A DNA stretch of 12,862 bases, taken from contig JAUWOV010000052.1 of NCBI GenBank assembly GCA_030611945.1, positions 1 to 12,862 on the forward strand, written 5' to 3'. Positions within the stretch are counted from its first letter, which is position 1, and each line of letters begins with the position of its first letter. A program made the position numbers and the translations under genes. Source of the DNA: a bacterium. GTDB taxonomy: Bacteria; JAHJDO01. The notes beneath the pieces are model-generated. The model was not told where the DNA came from, made no database searches, and worked only from the letters and a program-made list of their open reading frames with translations. Below, piece by piece: positions 1 through 7,386 of the stretch.

Positions 1-2
1 CT

Positions 3-140
3 TGGCAATTAGCTAAAGATAAGGTGCCGAATCTGGACAAGCGCTTGCTTATGATTCCTCCTATTGACCTTGATACTGCGATTAGATTAGATCAGTCTTT
101 TTCTGCCCAGGGGGGTAATGATGTGTTGACCGTTCCCTAA
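3..140 (+). CDS. 3' end of an unrecognised protein (partial)
   Basis: One frame stays open from the window edge to a TAA at 138-140 and gives the last 45 residues of a protein, ending in QGGNDVLTVP. The other two forward frames hit stops within the first 15 bases, so this is the only coding option on the plus strand. The fragment is mixed polar and hydrophobic, with no membrane helix and no motif I can assign. It sits 57 bases before the signalling cluster and on the same strand. A promoter-like sequence follows it, so it may end a separate transcription unit. The start lies outside the window. Function unknown. Confidence 0.55.
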   Translation, partial: WQLAKDKVPNLDKRLLMIPPIDLDTAIRLDQSFSAQGGNDVLTVP

Positions 141-159
141 TATTCCGCGAGCACCTAAC

Positions 160-188
160 TTGACACAACTGTTTTATTATGATACAAA
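160..188 (+). promoter_or_regulatory. Candidate sigma-70-type promoter for the signalling/pilus cluster
   Basis: A perfect -35 box TTGACA at 160-165 is followed, after 17 bases, by TACAAA at 183-188 (4 of 6 matches to TATAAT). The predicted start of transcription is near 195, only about 3 bases before the ATG at 198, and no Shine-Dalgarno sequence is visible. If real, the promoter would give a nearly leaderless mRNA. An alternative -10, TATGAT at 178-183, sits too close to the -35. Confidence 0.4.
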
Positions 189-197
189 TAAAACATT

Positions 198-959
198 ATG
201 CTTAAAAAGAAACAAATTCTGGTAGTAGAGAACGCGCCTGATGTAGCTAGATATTTGAAGGAAAAATTAGAAAGCTGGGGATTTGAAATAACTATAGCTT
301 CATCCGGTAGAGCTGCCTTAAATAAGATATCAGAAACGCTGCCTGACCTTATTCTATTGGAAGAGAACATGCCTGGCATGGATGGGATTCGCGCTCTTCG
401 TTTGATAAGGGATTTAAACGCGGATGTTCCTGTAATAATGTTATCTGATTATATTTCTCAGGAATTAATAGACGAGAAGGAAAATCTCAAAATATCAGGA
501 TTCTCCCCTAAGGGATATGAATTTAACAAATCAGCTGTAATGATCCGAGACGCTCTTCTAAAAGAGAAAAGGGGGGGGATTTCCGAGAAGAAGAAAATCC
601 TGGTAGTAGAAGATGAGCCGGATGTTCGTAAAGCGCTTCAGGTACGCCTGGAGGATAACAACTGGGATGTTCTTTTAGCTTCTGACGGAGATGAGGCTTT
701 AAAAGAAATCCGAAAGTCTCACATTGATCTCATTATTTTGGATATTATGCTTCCTAAGATGAATGGTTATAAAATATGCCGCCTCATTAAATTTGACGCT
801 AAATACAAACATATACCCGTAATAATGCTGACAGTGAGGGCTGAAAAAGAAGATAAAATCTTAGGCATGGAGGCTGGAGCAGAAGATTATATAACCAAAC
901 CCTATTCTTCCGAATTATTAATAGGTAAGATAAAAAAATATTTAGGCGAGCAGAATTGA
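198..959 (+). CDS. Double receiver-domain response regulator (REC-REC), first receiver degenerate
   Basis: This 253-residue protein contains two CheY-like receiver domains and nothing else. The first (about 4-122) keeps the fold pattern but has E11-N12 for the acidic pair, glutamate E55 at the phosphoacceptor position (LILLEENMPG), S83 for the switch residue, and K105 followed by Gly rather than Pro. The second (about 132-252) is canonical: E138-D139, phosphoacceptor D182 in LIILDIMLP, T212, and K234-P235. A glycine linker encoded by a run of eight Gs joins them. With no output domain it probably passes phosphate or binds partners, perhaps the histidine kinase that overlaps its 3' end by 4 bases. 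The ATG at 198 has no visible Shine-Dalgarno sequence but places the first beta strand correctly. Confidence 0.9.
   Translation: MLKKKQILVVENAPDVARYLKEKLESWGFEITIASSGRAALNKISETLPDLILLEENMPGMDGIRALRLIRDLNADVPVIMLSDYISQELIDEKENLKISGFSPKGYEFNKSAVMIRDALLKEKRGGISEKKKILVVEDEPDVRKALQVRLEDNNWDVLLASDGDEALKEIRKSHIDLIILDIMLPKMNGYKICRLIKFDAKYKHIPVIMLTVRAEKEDKILGMEAGAEDYITKPYSSELLIGKIKKYLGEQN
571..578 (+). repeat. Homopolymer tract of eight G in the REC-REC linker
   Basis: Eight consecutive Gs follow AAAA and encode part of the linker R-G-G between the two receivers. Gain or loss of one G would bring in-frame stops soon after the tract, so only the first receiver would be made. Such tracts can slip during replication. 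Whether this one varies cannot be seen from one sequence. Confidence 0.6.
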
Positions 960-2437
960 AGCTCTTTAAGAAACTTTCTCCTGATGACCTCCTCCACAAA
1001 ATAGATGCGATAATAGATGAAGGAATTATAGTCGCTGATAAAAATTATAATTTCATATTTCTTAACCTATCAGCCAGAAAAATTCTGGAAATAGGACCTA
1101 AAGAGACCTTATCCAGGGAACTCCGGGAAGAGATTTTTGTTCCTTTATTTCGTGAATTGAACGAACCCGGGAAAAAGACAATAAACAAAGAGCTTAAAAT
1201 ATTTCTGCCGTTAAAAGACAGGGAAAAGGTCATAAAAACAGTACTTACCCCGATAGACGAAAAAGACAAGGATTCAGGATTTATAATTTCCATTTTTGAC
1301 GTGAGTTCCCAGAGGGAAAGGGAGAAATTCCAGTCAGAACTGATATCCCATGTCTCTCATGAGTTACGCACTCCTCTAACTACTATCAAAGAGTTCATCT
1401 CTATTCTCCTGGATGGTTTAGCAGGCGAGTTAAATCCTACACAGAAAGATTATTTAGGCATAACTTATAACAACATAAACAGATTAGGCAGAATCATCTC
1501 AACACTTCTTGATGTTTCCCGGTTAGAAGCAGGAAAAGTTAAACTTAATTTGGAAATCGCCAGTATAAAGAGACTCATTAAGCAGACTGTTTACTTCCTA
1601 AAGCCGCATGCAGACAAGAAAAATATCTCTTTAACCGCAGCTTCTTTCCTCGCCCATTTCCCATACGGTTACATAGATGTGGATAGAATAACACAGGTTT
1701 TAACTAATTTAATAGGAAATGCGATCAAACATACTCCTTCCGGCGGAGAAATTAAAGTAAAGGCAAAAAAAGATAAAGAATTTATTAAGGTTTCTGTTAT
1801 TGATAACGGCGAGGGCGTTCCTTCTGAAGACACAGAAAGAATTTTTACAACTTTCTATCAGATTGGTATAGAACCGGGTCCCGGAGCTAAAGGATTAGGA
1901 CTTGGTTTGCCTATATGCAAAGAAATTATTAAACTGCACCGCGGCGAAATCTGGACAGAAAGCAGGAAAGGCAAAGGTTCTGATTTTAATTTTACTGTTC
2001 CGTGTTATAAAATGAAAGGATTAAGTGAATATGTAGAAGATAATGTTAATTTTTCCAGAATAATTGGAAGAGAATTTGCCATTCTGCGCATAGAAGTAGA
2101 AAACATTCACGACATAGAAAAGAAACTAGGGAAAAAGAAAATGGAAATTATAATCAAAAAAATCAAGAAGAGTCTTGAAGAAAAACTACGCAAGGCTGTT
2201 GATTACGGGCCTCTGCAAAAAGGCAGTAGTCTATTCATCGGACTGCCCAACACTAATAAAAAACAATCTTCTGCCTTAAAAGAAAGGCTGGTAAAGGAGT
2301 TAAAAGCTGCGCAATTCCCAATCTCTCTTTCTTTAAAAATAGGAATTGCAAACTATCCGGCTGACGGCGGCACAGCGGAAGAATTGATTAAAAATTGCAT
2401 GAGCGCCAGCAATGAGGAGAAATTTAAAATTGGTTAA
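956..2437 (+). CDS. Cytoplasmic PAS sensor histidine kinase with C-terminal degenerate GGDEF-like domain
   Basis: This is a 493-residue sensor kinase without membrane helices, so it should sense an internal signal. An N-terminal PAS-like domain (about 12-115) is followed by a HisKA region with H135 in SHELRTP, the N box with N255 (NLIGNAIKHT), the G1 box D283-N-G-E-G, and the G2 box G313-LGLGLP. The catalytic core ends near residue 350. The remaining 140 residues resemble a GGDEF domain that lost its signature: the GGDEF position reads KGSSL (422-426), while the downstream GIANYPADGGTAEELI pattern (463-478) is preserved. It is therefore unlikely to make c-di-GMP but might bind a ligand or partner. 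The start is TTG at 956, overlapping the upstream stop by 4 bases, so translational coupling is likely. It probably phosphorylates the neighbouring receivers. Confidence 0.88.
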   Translation: MKLFKKLSPDDLLHKIDAIIDEGIIVADKNYNFIFLNLSARKILEIGPKETLSRELREEIFVPLFRELNEPGKKTINKELKIFLPLKDREKVIKTVLTPIDEKDKDSGFIISIFDVSSQREREKFQSELISHVSHELRTPLTTIKEFISILLDGLAGELNPTQKDYLGITYNNINRLGRIISTLLDVSRLEAGKVKLNLEIASIKRLIKQTVYFLKPHADKKNISLTAASFLAHFPYGYIDVDRITQVLTNLIGNAIKHTPSGGEIKVKAKKDKEFIKVSVIDNGEGVPSEDTERIFTTFYQIGIEPGPGAKGLGLGLPICKEIIKLHRGEIWTESRKGKGSDFNFTVPCYKMKGLSEYVEDNVNFSRIIGREFAILRIEVENIHDIEKKLGKKKMEIIIKKIKKSLEEKLRKAVDYGPLQKGSSLFIGLPNTNKKQSSALKERLVKELKAAQFPISLSLKIGIANYPADGGTAEELIKNCMSASNEEKFKIG

Positions 2438-2813
2438 AAAAATATTAGTAGTAGATGATGAGGCAGAATTAACCAAAGCTATGACAGTCAGGTTAAATGC
2501 AGCAGGTTATGAGGTAAGTATTGCTCACGATGGAGATGAAGCTTTAAAAAAAGCCCGTCAAGAGAAACCTGCCCTTATTATTTTGGATTTGATGCTGCCT
2601 AAAATAGACGGGTATAAGGTATGCCGTCTTCTTAAATTTGACCAGAAGTATAGAGAGATACCTATAATAATGGTTACTGCCAGAGTTGAGGAAGAGGATA
2701 AGAGACTGGGAATGGAGACAGGCGCTGATGAGTATATGACAAAACCATTTGACTGGTCAGAACTTTTAGAAAAAATAACTAAATTCATACCTATGGAGGA
2801 AAAGAATGAATGA
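2430..2813 (+). CDS. Single-domain response regulator (CheY-like)
   Basis: This stand-alone receiver has the acidic pair in ILVVDDEAE, phosphoacceptor Asp in LIILDLMLPKIDG, the switch Thr in IIMVTAR, and the conserved Lys in MTKPFDW. No output domain follows. I chose TTG at 2430 because GAGGAG at 2414-2419 lies 10 bases upstream and the receiver begins at once (VKKILVVDDE). An ATG at 2412, giving six extra residues, is the alternative start but has no Shine-Dalgarno sequence. Either way the gene overlaps the end of the kinase gene, so it is very probably a partner of that kinase. Its sequence closely resembles the second receiver of the first gene and the following receiver, which suggests local duplication. 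Single receivers next to pilus ATPases often act on motor activity, but that role is inferred here. Confidence 0.88.
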   Translation: MVKKILVVDDEAELTKAMTVRLNAAGYEVSIAHDGDEALKKARQEKPALIILDLMLPKIDGYKVCRLLKFDQKYREIPIIMVTARVEEEDKRLGMETGADEYMTKPFDWSELLEKITKFIPMEEKNE

Positions 2814-3183
2814 AAAAATTCTGATAACAGAGGACGAAGAAGACCTGAGAAAAGCCCTGGAAATCAGATTAAAGCAGTCTAATTTCAGAGTAATTATGAG
2901 TAAAGACGGCGAAGATGGTTTAAAAAAAGCTAAAGAGGAACTTCCAGACCTAATCCTTCTGGATGTTGTTCTGCCAAAGATGAGCGGCTTTGAAGTCTGC
3001 CACAGCTTAAAAACCGACCCTAAATATAAACATATTCCTATAATAATGCTCAGTATCAAATCATCAGAGGACGCAGTAAAGAAAGGATATGAGAATGGAG
3101 CCGACGAATATATTAGAAAACCATTTGACTGGCCTTTTATTCTTGAAAAAATAGGAAACCTCCTTTCCAAAAAAACGAGATAA
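2806..3183 (+). CDS. Single-domain response regulator (CheY-like)
   Basis: This 125-residue receiver domain has acidic residues in ILITEDEED, phosphoacceptor Asp in LILLDVVLPKMSG, Ser as the switch residue (IIMLSIK), and the conserved Lys in IRKPFDW. It has no effector domain. The ATG at 2806 overlaps the previous stop by 8 bases, and GGAGGA at 2795-2800 gives a well-placed ribosome site. The next gene, the pilus ATPase, begins 6 bases after its stop. This position makes it the best candidate among the receivers for direct contact with the assembly motor. The motif PK-x-x-G followed by CR or CH and a K-Y/IPIIM stretch recurs in three of the four intact or degenerate neighbours, consistent with tandem duplication. 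Confidence 0.9.
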   Translation: MNEKILITEDEEDLRKALEIRLKQSNFRVIMSKDGEDGLKKAKEELPDLILLDVVLPKMSGFEVCHSLKTDPKYKHIPIIMLSIKSSEDAVKKGYENGADEYIRKPFDWPFILEKIGNLLSKKTR

Positions 3184-3189
3184 ATAAAA

Positions 3190-5031
3190 ATGGACCAAGA
3201 AAATCTGGGAGAGAGCCTTCTCTCTAAAGGCTTGATTTCCGAAGACCAGCTGAACGAAGCCTCATCAAGAGCAAAGAGAGGCAAACTGCCTCTATCTCAG
3301 GTATTGATAGAGATGGGGTTTGTTACCAAAGAAGAAGCGTATAACATTATAGCTGAAGAAATGGACGTTCCTTATGTGGACATGTCCAATTATATTGTAG
3401 ACCCGAAGGTTGTTAATCTGATAGATAGAGAAGACGCTGCACAACACCTGATCTATCCTCTGTTCAAAATAGAAAATACTCTGACTATAGCTATGGCAGA
3501 CCCTGCGGATCTGGCGGCTATAGATAAAGTTAGAATGAAAACTAATCTGGAAGTAGAAACCTGTCTGGCAGCAGAAGACGACATGCGGGAGGCTATAAAA
3601 GGGAGTTATGATAAAGGCGATGCAGCTCTTGGGGTTATAGAGGATGTGGAAGAGCTCATTAAAGTCAGTCCGGAATCCTTAACCGATGTTGCAACCAGTA
3701 CTCCGGTGAGTAAATTAGTAGATATTATTTTAACTCAAGCTACAAGGGATAGAGCCAGTGATATTCATATTGAACCTGATGAAGATTCTTTAAGAATTCG
3801 TTTCCGAGTAGATGGAATACTCTATGAAGTCCCCTCTCCTCCAAAACATCTGGAACTGGCTATTATATCCCGGCTAAAAGTCCTGTCAAACCTGGATATT
3901 GCTACCACACGCATCCCGCAGGATGGTCATTTTAAAAAGAGGCTTGAAGGCAGAGAAATTGATTGCAGGGTTTCCACCATACCTACTATTTATGGAGAGA
4001 ATTTAGTTATGAGAATCTTAAATCCGGCTACTGCTTTACTCGGGCTGGATGAACTGGGTTTTTCTCCTGAAATGCTGACTAGATTTGAAGAAGTAATATC
4101 CCAGCCATGGGGCACTGTTCTGGTTACAGGTCCAACCGGCTCCGGCAAAACTACTACACTATATGCAGCTTTGAACAGAATTAACACAGTAGAAAAAAAT
4201 ATTATAACTATTGAAGACCCTGTGGAATACCGACTCGGTCTTATTCGCCAAATTCAGGTAAATCCTAAAGCAGGACTTACTTTTGTCAGTAGTCTGCGTT
4301 CTGTGGTGCGGCAAGACCCTGATGTTATTATGGTCGGAGAGATCAGGGACCACGAAACAGCGGAGATCTCTTCTCAAGCCGCTCTTACCGGACACCTGGT
4401 CTTTTCCACGCTACACACTAATGACGCTCCAGGAGCAGTAATACGATTGGTAAATATGGGGATAGAACCTTTCCTGATCGCCGGGTCTGTGATTGGAGTA
4501 CTAGCCCAGCGTTTAGTTCGGAAGATATGTCCCAGATGTAAGGAGTCTTATAAACCAAGCAAAGTTCTTCTGCGCAGATTAGGGTTAAAAGAAAATAAAT
4601 CATACGTTTTCTATCGCGGAAGAGGATGCAAAGCATGTAAAGAAACCGGATATAAAGGAAGAGTAAGCCTGTTTGAACTGCTAAGAGTAACTGATGAAAT
4701 AAAAGAGCTGATAATTAAGGGAATATCACCTACCGCTATCAGGAAAAAAGCGGAAAAAGAAGGGATGAAAGAGTTAAGAGAAGATGGAATAGCTAAAATT
4801 TTACAGGGTATTACCACTATAGAAGAAGTTACCCGGGTTACTCAGATAACTACTGATATGATGGCGCCTATTGAGGTCAGCCAGGAAGAAAAGGTGGAAG
4901 CAAAGAAAGAGGAAATAAAAGAAAGAAGGACAGTAACGGAAGAAAAAGCGCCGGCTACAAGTTTGGGAAAAACCCTGAACCTGAACGAATATGAGAACAA
5001 GATAACCTCCTGGATTGCAGGGAAAAGGTAA
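3190..5031 (+). CDS. pilB: PilB/GspE-family type IV pilus assembly ATPase
   Basis: This is the cytoplasmic hexameric ATPase that powers pilin or pseudopilin assembly. The 613 residues begin with a MshEN/GspE N-terminal domain (about 1-145). The ATPase core follows, with Walker A GPTGSGKT (314-321), Asp box IEDPVE (341-346), Walker B region DPDVIMVGEIRD (376-387) and His box GHLVFSTLHTND (401-412). The zinc-binding tetracysteine of this family is present as C447-x2-C450 and C480-x2-C483. The family core ends near residue 552. About 60 further residues form a charged linker rich in Lys and Glu and a final NEYENKITSW segment, which most relatives lack. The gene lies 6 bases after a receiver gene and 2 bases before an ExeA-like ATPase gene, so all are likely co-transcribed. 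Confidence 0.95.
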   Translation: MDQENLGESLLSKGLISEDQLNEASSRAKRGKLPLSQVLIEMGFVTKEEAYNIIAEEMDVPYVDMSNYIVDPKVVNLIDREDAAQHLIYPLFKIENTLTIAMADPADLAAIDKVRMKTNLEVETCLAAEDDMREAIKGSYDKGDAALGVIEDVEELIKVSPESLTDVATSTPVSKLVDIILTQATRDRASDIHIEPDEDSLRIRFRVDGILYEVPSPPKHLELAIISRLKVLSNLDIATTRIPQDGHFKKRLEGREIDCRVSTIPTIYGENLVMRILNPATALLGLDELGFSPEMLTRFEEVISQPWGTVLVTGPTGSGKTTTLYAALNRINTVEKNIITIEDPVEYRLGLIRQIQVNPKAGLTFVSSLRSVVRQDPDVIMVGEIRDHETAEISSQAALTGHLVFSTLHTNDAPGAVIRLVNMGIEPFLIAGSVIGVLAQRLVRKICPRCKESYKPSKVLLRRLGLKENKSYVFYRGRGCKACKETGYKGRVSLFELLRVTDEIKELIIKGISPTAIRKKAEKEGMKELREDGIAKILQGITTIEEVTRVTQITTDMMAPIEVSQEEKVEAKKEEIKERRTVTEEKAPATSLGKTLNLNEYENKITSWIAGKR

Positions 5032-5033
5032 AG

Positions 5034-5849
5034 ATGTATGAAAAGTACTGGAAAGTAGAAGAGAAGCCCTTTAAAAACACTCCTGATCCAAGATATCTGT
5101 ATTATTCCCCCCAGCACGAAGATGCTTTAATGAAACTCTCATACGCAGTGACCGGAGACATGGGCGGTGGTGTAATGACCGGTGTGTTTGGATGCGGAAA
5201 GACTATTGTTGGCAAGGCGTTGACACAGCAGCTGGGCGAGGCAAGATATAATTTTGCGTTTATAGATAATCCTATGGTCAGTTTCCCGGATCTCCTTCGG
5301 GCTATAGTAAGAAACCTAAATTCTTCTAAACTGCCTGATAAAAAAACCGAGCTCATGGTAGATTCACTTCTGGAAATTCTGGAGGGTGTTCTGATAGACA
5401 ACGACAGGGACGGAAAGGATACTGTTATAATCGTAGATGAAGCGCATATTATAGACGACCCAAAGGTGTTTGAAGAGTTGAGGCTGCTGCTCAATTTTCA
5501 GACTAAAGGTAAATTCCTCCTGACTCTGCTTCTATTCGGACAGCCGGAACTTAAAGGCAAGATATACAATATTAAACAGCTGGAACAAAGAATGCCTATA
5601 AAATGCCATCTGGACAAATTAGAGACAAAAGAGATTTCGGCGTATATAACACACAGGCTCAAAGTTGCCGGCAGGGAAGAACCTATTTTTACTCCTGAGG
5701 CAATATCGGCAATTCAGGAACATTCAGGCGGCATTCCAAGAAGGATCAATCATATATGCGACCTCTCTATGCTTGTCGGCTTCGGGAAAAAAGCTGACAA
5801 AATAAGCGGGGAATTAGTTCAGCAGACGATAAAAGATTTTGGGATATAA
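5034..5849 (+). CDS. ExeA/GspA-like AAA ATPase of the pilus/secretion operon
   Basis: This 271-residue AAA ATPase starts with YWKVEEKPFKNTPDPRYLY, the opening typical of ExeA/GspA and MshM proteins. Walker A is GVFGCGKT (50-57, Lys56), Walker B is VIIVDEAH (131-138), and GGIPRRIN (232-239) fits the sensor-2 region. In the best-studied systems ExeA helps the secretin cross or bind peptidoglycan. Those versions carry a membrane helix and a peptidoglycan-binding domain after the ATPase. Neither is present here, so this is the short form seen in many pilus operons. The ATG at 5034 lies 2 bases after the pilB stop, with a GGAAAAGG stretch upstream as a weak ribosome site. The exact role is inferred from family and position. 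Confidence 0.88.
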   Translation: MYEKYWKVEEKPFKNTPDPRYLYYSPQHEDALMKLSYAVTGDMGGGVMTGVFGCGKTIVGKALTQQLGEARYNFAFIDNPMVSFPDLLRAIVRNLNSSKLPDKKTELMVDSLLEILEGVLIDNDRDGKDTVIIVDEAHIIDDPKVFEELRLLLNFQTKGKFLLTLLLFGQPELKGKIYNIKQLEQRMPIKCHLDKLETKEISAYITHRLKVAGREEPIFTPEAISAIQEHSGGIPRRINHICDLSMLVGFGKKADKISGELVQQTIKDFGI

Positions 5850-5862
5850 AAGGGTAAAAGGA

Positions 5863-5917
5863 AAAAGTTAAAAGAAGAGGAACTTTGCATTCTTTTGCCT
5901 TTTGCGCTTTAACTTTT
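5863..5917. repeat. Intergenic inverted repeat between the ExeA-like and regulator genes
   Basis: AAAAGTTAAA (5863-5872) is matched exactly by TTTAACTTTT (5908-5917), with 35 bases between. The interior contains the repeated pieces CTTTTGC and CTTTTGCG. GAGG at 5918-5921, the ribosome site of the next gene, follows directly. It resembles the AT-rich miniature palindromes common between genes. It could form a weak hairpin near the start of the regulator gene but does not look like a terminator. Confidence 0.55.
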
Positions 5918-5928
5918 GAGGTATAAAG

Positions 5929-7287
5929 GTGGCTGTTGCAAAAATTTTAGTTGTGGATGATGAATCGGATATCATCCGCGCTGTTAATATAAGACTTGAG
6001 AACCTGAATTATGAGGTAGACACTGCTGACTCAGGTTTTACAGCTTTGGAGAAAATATCCTTAAACAAATACGATGTTGTCCTTTTGGATTTAGCGATGC
6101 CTATCATAGATGGTGTGGAAACCTTTAAGAGAATAAAAAATATTGACGAAAAACTGCCTGTGATATTTATGACCGCTTACGGAGACAGCAAATTAGCGGA
6201 GATGGCTAAAAAATGGCAGCCATCCGGGTATATTACCAAACCTTTTGATAAAGAAAAACTGCAGGACTGTATAGAAAGAGCTTTGATATCCCGTGGTTTC
6301 CCTTCAACTCCACTAAAAAAGCATATCCAGCAGAAATACGGGTTCAGAGAGATAATAGGAAAGTCTTCAAGCATACAACAAATATTTAAATCCATTGAAC
6401 AAGTTAAAGATAATGATGTTACTGTTCTTATTCACGGCGAATCAGGCACAGGCAAGGAACTGGTTGCCAGAGCTATTCACTTCAACGGCGTCCGCAAAGA
6501 GGGTCCTTTTATCTCTATAAACTGTTCAGCTATACCGGAGACCTTGCTGGAATCAGAGCTTTTTGGTTTTGAAAAAGGTTCTTTTACCGATGCTAAAATG
6601 CGGAAACTGGGTAAATTTGAGCTGGCGCATAAAGGCTCTCTATTCCTGGATGAGATTGGAGAGATGTCGGCGCCTCTGCAGGTAAAAATATTAAGGGTAC
6701 TGGAAGAGAAAGAGTTTATGAGAATAGGAGGCAGAAAAAAAATAAGCGTAGATGTCCGAATTATAGCCGCTACCAATAAAGACCTGTACAAAGAGGTTCA
6801 AAACGGAAACTTCAGGGAAGATTTATATTACCGAATAAACGTTTTCCCAATATATCTCCATCCCTTAAGAGAAAGAAAGGAAGACATACCTCTGTTTATT
6901 CAACACATTGTGGACAGGCTTAACAGCTATAATCACAACAAAATAAAACATATTCTTCCTGAAACCGTGCAGTTACTCACTCAGTATATGTGGAAGGGAA
7001 ACGTCAGAGAACTGGAGAATGTTATTGAAAGGGCTATGATCCTCTCCGACGGCGATACATTAAAACCGGAATATCTTCCCGCTTATATAAATACAAGAAA
7101 AGAAAACATTTCTTCTCTTTACCTAAATTTGCCGGATACAAACATACCTTCTCTGGAAGAGATAGAAAAAGAAGCGATTTCCAAAGTCCTGTCTCTGACT
7201 AAAGGAAATATTTCTCAAGCAGCCGAGAAACTTAAAATCGGCAGAACAACATTTTATCGCAAAGCCAAAAAGTATGGAATAATGTAA
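5929..7287 (+). CDS. Sigma-54-dependent response regulator (NtrC/PilR-type)
   Basis: This 452-residue transcription activator has three domains. The receiver (about 4-118) is canonical, with D10-D11, phosphoacceptor D54 and K104. The AAA+ sigma-54 interaction domain has Walker A GESGTGKE (170-177), the sigma-54 contact loop GSFTDA (217-222, in place of GAFTGA), Walker B GSLFLDEIGEM (236-246) and Arg fingers in FREDLYYR. A Fis-type helix-turn-helix closes the protein, with GNISQAAEKLKIGRTTFYRK (426-445). Start is GTG at 5929, with GAGG 7 bases upstream. It activates sigma-54 promoters after phosphorylation. The near-consensus -24/-12 promoter before the pilin gene 1.4 kb downstream is its most likely target. 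Its kinase could be the one encoded at 956-2437. By position it acts like PilR, though identity is not proven. Confidence 0.92.
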   Translation: MAVAKILVVDDESDIIRAVNIRLENLNYEVDTADSGFTALEKISLNKYDVVLLDLAMPIIDGVETFKRIKNIDEKLPVIFMTAYGDSKLAEMAKKWQPSGYITKPFDKEKLQDCIERALISRGFPSTPLKKHIQQKYGFREIIGKSSSIQQIFKSIEQVKDNDVTVLIHGESGTGKELVARAIHFNGVRKEGPFISINCSAIPETLLESELFGFEKGSFTDAKMRKLGKFELAHKGSLFLDEIGEMSAPLQVKILRVLEEKEFMRIGGRKKISVDVRIIAATNKDLYKEVQNGNFREDLYYRINVFPIYLHPLRERKEDIPLFIQHIVDRLNSYNHNKIKHILPETVQLLTQYMWKGNVRELENVIERAMILSDGDTLKPEYLPAYINTRKENISSLYLNLPDTNIPSLEEIEKEAISKVLSLTKGNISQAAEKLKIGRTTFYRKAKKYGIM

Positions 7288-7293
7288 AAAAAT

Positions 7294-7375
7294 TAACTCA
7301 CCCTGACCCTCTCTTGGAAAGAGAGGGAAAATGTTCTCCCTTCTCTTTGAAGAGAAGGGGTAGGGGGATGAGTTA
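7294..7375. repeat. Palindromic intergenic repeat with two internal hairpins
   Basis: The outer arms TAACTCA (7294-7300) and TGAGTTA (7369-7375) pair exactly. Inside are two perfect stems: CCCTCTCTT/AAGAGAGGG (7307-7315 with 7319-7327) and CCCTTCTCTT/AAGAGAAGGG (7338-7347 with 7350-7359). The element can fold as a three-way or cloverleaf structure. It resembles the CTCACCCT...CCCTCTC intergenic elements scattered through many bacterial genomes. It fills the gap between the regulator gene and pilC and ends 11 bases before the pilC start. It has no clear T-run, so transcription may pass through it. Confidence 0.75.
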
Positions 7376-7386
7376 GAGAGATAAAC

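Noticed and set aside
9-16. TTAGCTAA palindrome similar to the half-sites of the ATPase array
   Set aside because: It is a single short occurrence inside a coding frame and is expected by chance in AT-rich DNA.
2766-3284. Long minus-strand open frame opposite a receiver gene
   Set aside because: It is antisense to well-supported receiver and pilB coding sequence and shows no recognisable domain.
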